A stretch of DNA of 64,000 nucleotides from Gnetum montanum (Eukaryota > Streptophyta > Gnetopsida > Gnetales > Gnetaceae), in the NCBI GenBank assembly GCA_015680685.1, contig MNCI01002211.1, positions 1 to 64,000 of the forward strand, read 5' to 3'. A model generated the notes under the pieces. The model was not told the DNA's origin, searched no databases, and was given only the letters and a program-made list of their open reading frames with translations. A program made the translations under genes and the position numbers. The number at the start of each line of letters is the position of its first letter. Position 1 is the stretch's first letter. Positions 11,900 through 22,015 of this stretch are shown here, in pieces.

Positions 11900-13104
11900 G
11901 GATGATGTGGCATATATGTAGAACTACTTTGTAGAACCATTTTTTCTTTGGTTCTACTAACAAACTCTTTAAACCCTTTTATTGCACTAATGATGATGTG
12001 GCAATTGAGACTCAAATCATTATATGAGGTTGATCATTCTTCTAGCACCAATTTCTATTGGAGAAAGAATATTTACTATCATGGTTCTTAATTAAGCTTC
12101 AATATCTCTTAATTCTCTTTTTAATTTATTTCCTATTGATCTTGACTGAAATTAAGCATGAGTGTAACTTCAATAGGTCCATTATTTAAATTCTTGAATT
12201 ATAGCTCTTTGTATCTTGATGTAGCTTGTAGAATCAATTTGTAAAACCATTGTTTGGTTCTATGAGATCCCTCATTTTCCTTAAGTTAATGTGGTAGAGC
12301 ATCTTTGTATCTCATTTGTAGAGCCAATTTGTAGAACTTTTTTTATGCAGTTACTCATAGAACCAAATTTTGATTATATGAACTTAGGTTATTGAAGAGT
12401 TGACATGGTAGAATGATTATTAAACTTCTTTGTAGAACTAATTTTGGTTCTACAAGCTATGTTATATTCCCTAGCTCTTAAATCTTCATCTATTTAATCC
12501 ATAAAATGATGAGTCAGATTAAAAATATATATATGCATCTATGTAAATTAAACTCTAAATCTTCTGTGGACCCAATTTAATCTTAATATGACTTATAGAA
12601 GTATTTTAGCTTTTCCTTTTAGAATCATTTCATAAAACCAATTTTTTGTTCTACAAATCTATACTAAGTAGATGATAATATGGTAGGGTTTTTCTAGAAC
12701 CTCTCTATTAAAATGATTTCTTTGACTCTATGAGCTTGTTAACTTTCCTAAAGCTAACATGATAGAACAAAAAATAATCTTATTTGTAGAACCAAGCTCA
12801 TATTACAACATCTAATGTGGTTTGTAGAGGTAAGTTTGAAAACTTTTCATGAAGCTAAATTTTAGTTCTACGAACTATATTACTTTACTTTACTTTCAAT
12901 GAAATGTAACCTTGCCTCAAATGTTGACTTGGAAAAACTAAAGATAAAATTTTTTGTATAGTTGAATTTTGATTCTACAAGTTTTTCATTGACCTTTTGC
13001 ATTTGATCTTAAGTTCTAACATGGTAGAAATGCTTATGTGTTCACTTATTAAACTAAATTTTGGTTTTATGAGTGATACTTCTTTTTGCGATTCATCCTA
13101 AATG
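11900..13104. repeat. Palindrome-cored diverged repeat field, left part
   Basis: About ten irregular units of roughly 90-130 bp each carry a core of the form GTAGAACYAA...TTGGTTCTAC, an inverted repeat with a very short centre, followed by a spacer that often includes 'gatgtgg', 'gacatggtagaa' or 'gtagcttgtaga'. Clear cores lie near 11930, 12225, 12432, 12610, 12845 and 12960. The field resumes after the chromovirus at 29990. The units are heavily diverged, so this is an old array. Confidence 0.7.
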
Positions 13105-13109
13105 ATTAT

Positions 13110-13617
13110 TGTAATGTCATGTCCCTTGTTAAGGGTGGAAACAATTGCAAATAATGTAATTAACTTTCAAATGAATGGGCACCTCATTATGAGAAGTTAT
13201 GATTATTCATGTATCCCTTGAGAAATGGTTTGACCTATGCCATTTAAGGTCGAGATTAGAGGTCGTGTTGGGCATGGAGTTGCGGAGCCAGGAGAGGCAC
13301 ATAATAGGAGCTGGATGAAGCAAGACAAGAAGGTATTGATCATCCCTTTGGTAGGATAGCCTAACCATGGTGGTAGTGCTAGATTCCTTCTAAGGCTTAA
13401 GTCACATGGGAAGATAACCCAAAGAGTGTTACAGGACTCTCTTCTATTAATATAATTTTCCTATTTTCCTTTTTTCATTCTTTAGTACCAGTTATTTATT
13501 TATTAGTTAACTCATTTATTAAATATTTATAATGTTTCTAGTATATTATCTAAGAAAGCGATGAATATGATAAATAAGCAATTACATTTTTACAACATCT
13601 AGAAACATGATGTCACA
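13110..13617 (+). repeat. Chromovirus 5' LTR
   Basis: Begins TGTAATGTCA and ends GATGTCACA. It aligns along its whole length with 29499-29989. Length about 508 bp. Confidence 0.85.
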
Positions 13618-13619
13618 TT

Positions 13620-13631
13620 TAGTATTGGAGC
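13620..13631 (+). promoter_or_regulatory. Chromovirus PBS (degenerate)
   Basis: TAGTATTGGAGC, two bases after the LTR end, resembles TGGTATCAGAGC with three changes and is followed by 'aaacc'. This is the tRNA-iMet position in chromoviruses. Confidence 0.6.
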
Positions 13632-13851
13632 AAACCATGATTCAGGAACCAAAGTGGAAGAAAAACCTTATTTTATTATTATTGTTATTATAGAACACAA
13701 GTGCATTTAAGTAAAATAAAAAAATAGAAAAAAATTTTATTTTATTTTGTAACAAAAAAAAAGTGAGCAGAAGTACATCTAAGCAAGATATAGAAAAGGA
13801 AGAATAGGGGAAAGAAGCAGAATGAGAAAGATGTAAAGAAAGAAACTGTGA

Positions 13852-16003
13852 TTATTTGTTATGACCAAATGACTCTAGAATATTTATGACTATCTTTAAT
13901 TGTGATTTCCTTTCTTTAGTAGTGGCATCTATCTTACTAAGCACTACCTTGCATCTAGCTAGTTCATCACACAATTATTTGATATGCTCAGTCACACGTC
14001 TTATTGCAGCTACTAATTTCTCCTTTCTTTTAAGTTGGATCTTCAACATATCCATTTGTATTGACTAATCATCCATGTCCTTTTTCCGTTCCTTCTCCTT
14101 TCTCTGTAAAAATGAGATTTAAATTATGAGTTATGAGGAAATTAACAAAAAAAAGGGGGAAGCATTAAGAATAAAAAGAATTTTTTAAAAAAGTATTACC
14201 TGAAATCAATCATTGTCAATTTGGAGGAAGTATTCATGAGTCTCCATATAGCGAGCATAGCATGTTGCACTCCCCAACTCTTTTAAGAATTACTCTAGAT
14301 CTTTTATAGCATTTGGAGCATTCTCAGGAATTGGATGCAAAGCTGATGGAACTCCAACCTATATTAAATCATAATCTATCTTGAAGTTACATGACTAAGA
14401 CTCCCATAGATGGTAGACACCCTCATGAATAGAATAGGGTTTCTTATTAGAGATTTGCTAACTAATGCACCAAAGAAGCATGAGTTCTTCTTCAATAGCC
14501 ACCACTATCTTTCTCATCGAATAAGAAGAACTTGAGATAGAGAAAGAAGAAACCACTATAATAGACTCAAAAAATGATGTTAATGCTATTTGTGGAAGGG
14601 AACCTCTTCTAAGTGTCATAGAAAAAGAAGGCATAACTGGTGATCTTGGTGATGGAATAGGAGCTTATTCGAAAGTGGCACTTGCATCATTTCTATCCAC
14701 CTCTCAGAGAAAGTACTATTGCTCCATAGTCATCTACAACATACAAAAAATCAACATCATGCAAAGAAAAGAGGAAAGTATTCAAACCTTTAAATAACTA
14801 AAACTTACCTCTATTTTCTTTAACTTATCTTGTCTTGAACTTTCTCGAGTTTTTTGGGGTTGTTGTTGAGACTGTTGTTGGGTTTGTTGCCTTATAACTA
14901 CTAGACCGCTAGAACTTTGCCTAGTACATTACCTCTGCAAAACGAAATTTATTAAAAAAATAGATAAGACATTAAAATAAGTTAATTATATTTAAACATA
15001 TACCTTGGGAGTAGAAAGTGTGATTTTTTCTTATGGTTGAACCATACCAAAGGTAGAAGTACCTTGAACTTCTTCAACTTGTGTAGCTTCAGCACTCTAC
15101 ATCGGTTCATTCTATAACCTAGATTGCATTGTCAAATACATAAAATAAAAATAGAATCAACGAAAAAGGAAATAATAAGAACATGATAATACCTCATTGA
15201 TTTCTTCCTGATTTTGAGCATGCTGTAAAACTAGTTGACCTTTCTTAGCATCCATAATCTTACTCTTTATAACTCTCTCATCTTCGAGAAATTCAAGGAA
15301 TAACTAGGGATTGTAATAAGTAAAACATTTTTTTTGGATGGTCATAACTTAGGATCATACACTTGAACAAGGGTATGCAACATAGGATATAAGATTTGGA
15401 AGGATTTTTGTAGGCAATAGTAATTTCAATCATGGCATTATACCAGGCAGAGAAACAAGACAATGACTAGTGATAGATTCTACCAATTATGGCACCATGA
15501 AGTATGAAAATAGAATAAGAACTAAGATAGGATTTTTGTTTATACCACATAACCTTGCTACTAATAAATAGACATAAATCAAAGTGAGCTTTATTAATGA
15601 AATCTCCTTGAACAAATTGGCTTTTACCAATGGCAGAATTAGTAACATACTAAGATAATTATTTCTTACAAAAAGATTTAAATTTTGTAGAATAAGTTGA
15701 AGGAATTAAAGAATCATCTCCTTACTAAAAACCCAAGCCTACTTGAATATTAAGAAGAAGGATTGTTATTGTTCCAAAAACTAAATGGGAAGTAGAACTT
15801 GTCTTACTATTGTACTATTCACACCATTCCATAAGAACGTTGTTGCAATGAGAGAGTTTAAAAATAGGGAAAATAAGTAAATCAGTTAACCTAGGAGAGG
15901 TTAGGTACTGGAAACCTTCCTTCCCAAGTGATGAGTAGCTAGGTACCTCTACGCCCAACCATACGAATCATAGGCGTTCACATGCGACTTGGTTGAATTT
16001 CAT
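13852..16003 (-). pseudogene. Five-exon gene, antisense inside chromovirus
   Basis: Exons on minus: 16003-15193, 15111-15004, 14934-14809, 14733-14200, 14103-13852. Introns are 81, 69, 75 and 96 bp, all GT...AG with T-rich ends, all phase 0; exon lengths 108, 126, 534 and 252 are multiples of three, and the frame stays open across every junction apart from scattered TAG/TAA/TGA of the C-to-T type. Exon 1 has one frameshift near 15310. The start chosen (MKFNQVACERL) follows a TATA box at 16130. Exon 1 encodes a globular region (GDFINKAHFDLCLFISSKV), exon 3 is Gln-rich, exon 5 is a basic coiled coil ending FGHNK-stop. About 610 residues. The protein is not recognised; the layout (globular head, low-complexity middle, coiled-coil tail) recalls ORF-1-type accessory proteins of plant retroelements, which is only a guess. 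Confidence 0.7.
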
Positions 16004-16129
16004 AGACTGTAAGCACTTAACATACACCAAACCCTAACTAGCAAAACCTTGGGTTAGAACAGTCGTTGTCTTCCTAATCTCACTTTTGATGTTCTATTTG
16101 TGATGGTTAAGTGAGATTAAGGCTAATGA

Positions 16130-16137
16130 TTTTTATA
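16130..16137 (-). promoter_or_regulatory. TATA box of the five-exon gene
   Basis: Minus strand reads GCTATAAAAATC about 130 bases before the chosen ATG. Spacing suits a Pol II promoter with a short 5' leader. Confidence 0.5.
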
Positions 16138-16332
16138 GCTTTTTACTTTATCTTTTGGCATCTAATTAAAGTATGGAAAGTATGGAATGAACTATTATCT
16201 AATCTATGATTATCCTAATTTGTATTCTAACTATTCCTAGCATAAGTATTTGATCCCATCTTTTGAGCATGTTTTGAGCATCCCCTAAACACTACTGGGT
16301 TACCAGACATTAAGCATCACTAGGGTACCAAG

Positions 16333-16831
16333 TGTTGGGGTTTACGTTCGAGATGGTTGTACTTATGGCCTTTACGAACTATAAAGGAGTGACAATGATT
16401 AAAATAACAATAATAGAAACTTAAGTAATTATCAAAGCATAAACATATTAAACTATTGAATGCATTAAATGGCTAAGTCCAAATGCTGCAAGGAATTCTC
16501 AAAGAGTTCACCTTTATTACTGTCACGCTAATGGGCTCAGATACATCAATGCTCGAATAAAGAGCCAGTCACTTTTTTTACACCTACTGCGGGCACTTGG
16601 AAAATATTCTATCTCCTGCGGGAACAAACTGCAAGAGCTTGGCTACAATTGAAAAAAGGTATGTAAATGAGGCAGAAGGCCCTCTTATTTATAGGTTGAA
16701 ATAGGCTCCATGTAAATGGGGCCACATCAACGCATGGAAGGTTGTGTTGATAGGGTCATGTTAATGGGGCTACGTCAACACGGCCGCGTATAGGTGGCCT
16801 TGTCGACGCATTGACTAATGACACTTCATCA
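16333..16831 (-). repeat. LTR of minus-strand coiled-coil element
   Basis: Plus strand starts TGTTGGGGTT at 16333; on minus the repeat starts TGATGAAGTG at 16831 after a purine-rich tract (GTCGTGGAGGTA, 16832-16843) and ends CCCCAACA. A minus TATA box (TATAAATA, 16686-16693) lies inside. These are the parts of a 3' LTR preceded by a PPT. It closes the element that carries the ORF at 16976-19922. No matching copy with clear identity was found; 20010-20620 is the best candidate partner but is much diverged. Confidence 0.6.
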
Positions 16832-16975
16832 TACCTCCACGACTAAGTAAAAACTCATCCTCGAGTTACTCTACAATTTGGAAGGTATGGGATTTTATTT
16901 ACAATGCACATGACTTGACACACACATGACACAACATCAATTTTACCAAGTGCCTGAATTATAGAGAAGGAAAAG

Positions 16976-19922
16976 TTACAAAATGGTGGTGTTCAGAGAC
17001 AAAATTGAACACCTTGCCGATCATGGAGTCTCTATCGTGAAGAAGGATGCAAAAATTATCAGCAAAGATCACACTGTCCTTAGGAGCAGTGGTTCTAATG
17101 GACCTTCACCAATCACTGGCCCATGCAATGGCGGTGGCATGAATGATGGTTGTACCACAACAGCTGCAACTTGTGGAGTCTACCAGAAAGCCTCCAAGAG
17201 AGCCCTCATTTTTTCCTCTTTGCTTCTAGGATCATTCACTTTCCAGGTAGCTTTACCGATGTGTGCTGGAACTGGAACCTCCCAAGGGCATGGCAGTGTT
17301 GGGAAGAGTTCTTTCAGGTTGACAAACTAGGCTGCGAACTACTTTCGTTTGATGTCGAATGCTCGAATTGATGCATGCAGCTGCTAGTAGTCATTCATCC
17401 GATGATCCAAGTTCTCCGCGACTACACGTTGTCCTTCAAAGCTCATGTGGAGGACCTCGAGTTCCACGTTAGCTATTTCCAATTTCTACTTCATCACTTT
17501 GTGTGCTTGGAACTCACCCTTCTATAAAGAGTACGAGGCAGCCACTTGCTTTTCCAATTCTGACCATGGTCTCCCAGCTGTGAGCATAGCCAGGTTTGCA
17601 TAGCGTAGGTTGGCAAGCTCCATATATTCTGTCATCTCCTCAATCTGTAGCTCCTTGAGGTGGATTTTAGCCTAATTATATACATTCAACCTATCAAAGA
17701 TAGCTTGCCATACTTTGCCTCCTTCTTAGAGCTGCTAGAGCAGTTGGTTTAGCTTGTCCTTTGTGACTTGAATCTATTTTTCATTTACTTCCTTCTGTAA
17801 TCCCACTTGGTCCCTATAATGATTTTTGATGTTTTCAAATTTTAGGGTCTCATTCTTCCAAGCAACGATTTCAATTGCAGATTTCTATCGTAACACCCGA
17901 GCCTCCTCCATTGACAGATTTCGGTTCTCAGTAGCCAAACTTCTTACGTCAGCATTCACCCTAGCTAGTTCGTCTTGCTATTGGTGGATAAAATTTTTCA
18001 TGTGTTCATTTTCTGCACCAACATTGCGCAGGCGATGAACCTCTGCAATCAACCTAATGTTCTCCTAGCGAACCTCTGCTAAGTCCTTTTCTAAATGATA
18101 TGACTGAGCATCTGCCAAGGCCTTATCAAAGATCACCGACTCTCGCTCATCCTCAACTATTTGAAGTTTAGTCTGAAGTTGTTGAAAAGATTCATCTCTA
18201 GTGAGCTCACGGTTGAGAAGAGTTGGATCAGCAAGTTGGGCTCTTAACTGGCTGACTTCCGTTGTCAAACATTGACAAGTGGCTTGAGTAACTTTAAGTT
18301 ACCCTTCCAAAATAAGGCTCTTACCCCTTGCCGATAGCAGCTCTGACTAGGTTGCAGTGATGTTATCTGGAAGATCAAAGACATCCAGAAGCAGTTTCCC
18401 AGCTCCTACCAGTCGATCCAATAGTTCTTTGTGTTGGGCTACATCAATCCTGCTACGTGAAGTTCCGGTAGATGCTTGTACATCTTAAAGTCAATGAATG
18501 TCTAGTATAGGTGCTGCTAGTGCATTGAGAGTTGTAGCAATTGTATCAACAACCACTTCGGCTACAATCTCCTATCCTTGTTGCTACATCACCAAGACTG
18601 TTTCCCCTTCACCATCTTCCAAGAGTACCGAAAAGGTAGCAACATTTCTAGAAATTTCTGGAAATAACTGTTGTGTGGATACTATCACCTCTCGGACACT
18701 AGGATCTGTTCGTGCAGGCACTTGCATTTAGGCTACAGAGAACATCAACCTTGCTCTTTCAAGCAAGCTAACTGATTAAGCCACTTGCTCCAGGTGGCTC
18801 ATTGCAGGGCGATAGACCAAAGGGTCTTCTCCTCCACCAGTCTTGCCAGATTGCTCTTGCTAGCTCAAGAGCATTTTTCGAATTTTGTGAATGTGTTCTG
18901 CAATGGTTTGCGAACCTGACCTTGTTGTTTGTGTAGCTAGTGGAGGTGGTTGCTTCTCCTCCTCTATCTGTGTGGTGGCAGGAGTTTTATCCTTCATCAT
19001 TTCCCACCAAGAGGCAATCGAGGCATGCTAGATTATATCATTGGAGTACCATGCTATCCTTTCCCATTTGCACAACTTCTAGATTAGGCAGGGAAAGGGG
19101 AGAGCCCATCTTCCACATTCGCTTTCAGCAAACCTCTTTTCAATATCCAAGAATAATAGTTGTGGAAGACTCATTGGGAATTTCCCACTCAAGGCAACAC
19201 ACACACAAGTGGAGAAGGCTATGATTTTGCTAGGTCTTACTGTTGGGTTTAAATGGTAAGATGTGATCTTTGAGTACACCTTCTTCACCATGGTCAAAGA
19301 GACGAATCCTTTGCGTTCTACTCCATAGCACCATTTGGTCCATTCCACTTTTACCTCTGGGTTGGCTTGTTTTGGAATCTCCACCACATCTGCTCCAGTC
19401 TCGAGCAACCCCAGAGCCTGCACTATTGCCTCTGAAGAGTAAGAGACATAAATGTCTTTGATTCTTACTCTGGACCCTGGTTGCCAATTCATCTAGAAGA
19501 GATAGGTCTCTCCTAACTACCATTCACCACTAGTTGTGATGATTGGCCACATCAGAGAGTTTTGTAGTTGAAGCCTCACATCTTCTAGAGCATTCTCAAG
19601 GAATGGTCCAAAGTTTAGCTCTTGGAGAACCATCTGTTGCACTTCGTGCGGCTTGATAGCATCAAGATAGGCCTAGGTCAGGGTGACCTCAAGCCGTGGT
19701 GCTATCCAAAGAGTCTCATCCCCTTGCAATTGCTCGCTGGGAATCTCCTCTTCGGGAATCTGATGGACAGATTCCACATTAGGTCCTTCATAGAGGGGGC
19801 CAGTTACATGAGAGCCCTCTACGTGCTCTAGCTATTGCATGCCTCATCCCCTTTTGGTGTGGGTGCTTGTCCCTCGATTGTGATGGTCCTTCACTCCTTG
19901 GATGCCTCGAATTGGGTGCCAT
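16976..19922 (-). pseudogene. Long coiled-coil retroelement ORF (about 980 codons)
   Basis: Minus-strand frame from ATG at 19922 (MAPNSRHPRSEG), placed directly after a splice-acceptor-like TTGATTGCAG. One frameshift near 19830 then a long frame with about a dozen TAG and few other stops. N-terminal third is globular (MNWQPGSRVRIKDIYVSY at about 19490; KFPMSLPQLLFLDIEKRF near 19180; RWALPFPCLI near 19090), the middle is acidic/Thr-Ser-rich (about 18990-18500), and from about 18270 to 17350 it is a strong coiled coil (TTEVSQLRAQLADPTLLN). It ends with a Pro-rich tail and TAA at 16976. No pol motif. It is likely the single ORF of a large non-autonomous LTR element, perhaps Gag-like or Athila ORF-1-like; not confirmed. 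Confidence 0.6.
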
Positions 19923-20009
19923 CTGCAATCAAACATAACCACCCATTAGACCGTGCATAAGTAGCTCAAGATGGTCCTTATACACCTTCTCAGTTTGACT
20001 AAGTTATGT

Positions 20010-20620
20010 TGTTGGCATGGGCATTCCATTAAGTCTCCCGGAGTGTTAATTCATGGGTTAGAGGCACAAACAATAAGGGATGAGTTGAAGTTTAAATAGT
20101 TGTTTTTGTTTCTTCCCTTAGAGGTGCGAAGTCTTAATTAACTATCTGATTAATTAATTAATTAATTACACATAGGCTTCACCCCCCTCCAAGACTAAGA
20201 GCATACCTCCAGTTGCTTAAAAGGGCAAAGATCGATTGATGCGAACGTGCGATAGAACGTAGGTGTTGAGGAAAGAGTTAGGTAGAAAAAATTGCAAAAA
20301 CTCCCCCTAATTTGGATTCCAAATGATGAAAAATGTGAAGTGCAATGACCCTATATATAGGGATTGGACACTACATCGATGGGACTGAGTATATGTGACC
20401 GCGTATACGTAGGGGTGTGCACACGTTGACCAACATTGACCAACATCAAATTGGGGCGGTTGAAGCACGTGAGAGGCCCGGTCATGGCTAACGATAGGAG
20501 GAAGGTAATCAGAGCTCGAAAAAGAGTCAAAAATAGGAGAATGTGATGCAAAAGAACTCTGCAGGGAAGAAATCGAGCGATGGGACCCTGAAAATAATGA
20601 ACCACGAAATCCAAAGGATG
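20010..20620 (-). repeat. LTR-like promoter region upstream of coiled-coil ORF
   Basis: On minus the segment ends GCCAACA at 20010, contains CCCTATATATAGGG (a palindromic TATA box, 20350-20363) and shares short blocks such as TATACGCGG with the LTR at 16333-16831. A second purine-rich block (CTTGGAGGGGGG, near 20190) lies inside, and an (ATTA)n run at about 20150-20168. It may be the 5' LTR of the same element, but identity with 16333-16831 is too low by eye to prove it. Right edge is approximate. Confidence 0.4.
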
Positions 20621-22015
20621 GGAGACTTAACAAGCGGGACCAAGAATATGCAGGTGGGTCCTCCCCATAGTAGGCAATGGCCTTAGTAGACCCTGTATAT
20701 TGTCAACATTGAGGCCCATGGGCCTCAAGGCCAAGAAATGGTATTCGCGAGCTAATACTCCTACCCAAGAGATCCCTCCAAGGCATGAAAAGCCCATGGA
20801 AACCACGGTGAACTTTTGCAACATAAGATGGGTAGTGAGGTGAGTTACGGAGAGAAATGGGTGAAGAGAGAGACCAGAAAATGGAAATTCTGATCGTTGG
20901 TCACATAAGATCCCATGTGCAATTGTGATTAAATGACCCAGTAGAACCTTTCCTAAGTTCAGACCCAAAACCATCCACATATAGTGACATCGAAGCAACA
21001 AACGAAGCCCTAGCCATCCCCCAAGGAGGTAGGAATGCACCCACAGAGAACCACCACTCCAACAAACGTGAGAGGAAGGAAGTAAAATGGGACAAAGTTA
21101 GAGGGGATGAAGGAAGTCCCATAACTAGTTCTTATGGCCCGTGAGAGGCAATCTAAGGGGTGTGTTTTGAATTCCCACATAGTGAGGTCATGACTTTTTT
21201 TTTGTGGGAACCACACCATGCAAAGACCCATGCGTGTTCGCATGCATTAGACCAAGGGGTGTGTTTGAATCCTCATGTTTGTTTGTTTTTTTTTCTTTTT
21301 ATTTTTCTATTTTTTTCGGTGAGGACCACACTATGCAAGGTCGAATTACCCAAGAGTTTCCTTGGAGAGAAGAACGTGGAGTGGTAGGAAATCCGTAAGG
21401 ACACACCAGCAACCCAAGGGATAGGAGAGAGTGACGAATGTTACATTTCCCTTGAAGCCAAACCTGATTCAAACCATTGGGTCATCCCTGAGTCTGGGAA
21501 CTACACAAGTCACACATTAATTACAATGTTTTTAAGTGAAGGTGTTGCATGTTCTCAATAGAAGAAAAACCATGGAGTGGGTGAATGGATGGATGACATG
21601 GACTCACTGCTGATTTTATGAGCTGAAAATAGATGTAAAGTCCAAAGACAACCATGCGAGTGCGAGAGCTAGATAACTAGGTGGACTATTGTACATTATC
21701 ATTCGCAAAGAAAAACATCTGCGTTAGACACCTGATGATAATAAGATGACGTATTAGTGATCATGTGAAAAATGAAACACACAAAGAAACGAAAAATAAT
21801 TAAAGAAAGGAAAAAATTAACAAGAATTAGCAAACATATGAACGATGTTGAAAAAAAAAGTGTAAAACAAAAAAGTGTAAAAATAGTGAGGGTGTAGTGG
21901 AATGGATTAGCAGGGATGAAGGTCTCCCCCACAACTGGGTGGAAAGGAGGAGATGCGAAAAATGAAGCAAGGCTTTCCTAGTGATGATGGGGCGGTATCA
22001 CTGGTTGAGTGGAGT
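20621..22015. other. 3' untranslated/LTR territory of the Athila-like element
   Basis: No gene is supported. A 137-codon minus frame (20627-21040) exists but has no motif and overlaps other open frames. A roughly 100-bp imperfect direct duplication lies at 21153-21342, each copy starting 'aaggggtgtgtt' and ending near 'ccacac.atgcaa'. The 3' LTR of the pol at 22016-24825 must be in this interval, but its edges were not resolved. Confidence 0.35.

Noticed and set aside
16976-19922. Idea that the coiled-coil ORF is the envelope-like gene of the Athila-like pol at 22016-24825
   Set aside because: It has its own upstream promoter-like LTR sequence (20010-20620), no signal peptide or transmembrane segment is seen, and the gap to pol is large; not excluded, but separate elements are the simpler reading.
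20351-20360. CTATATATAG as a palindromic regulatory hairpin
   Set aside because: It is best explained as a TATA box in an LTR; such AT palindromes are common by chance.
16328-20645. CCAAG before 16333 and again near 20636 as a target duplication for the coiled-coil element
   Set aside because: The right-hand copy is not preceded by a CA end or any LTR terminus, so the match is likely chance.
20627-21040. 137-codon minus frame rich in Leu and Gly
   Set aside because: Other frames overlap it on the same strand, no motif is visible, and it lies where an LTR is expected.
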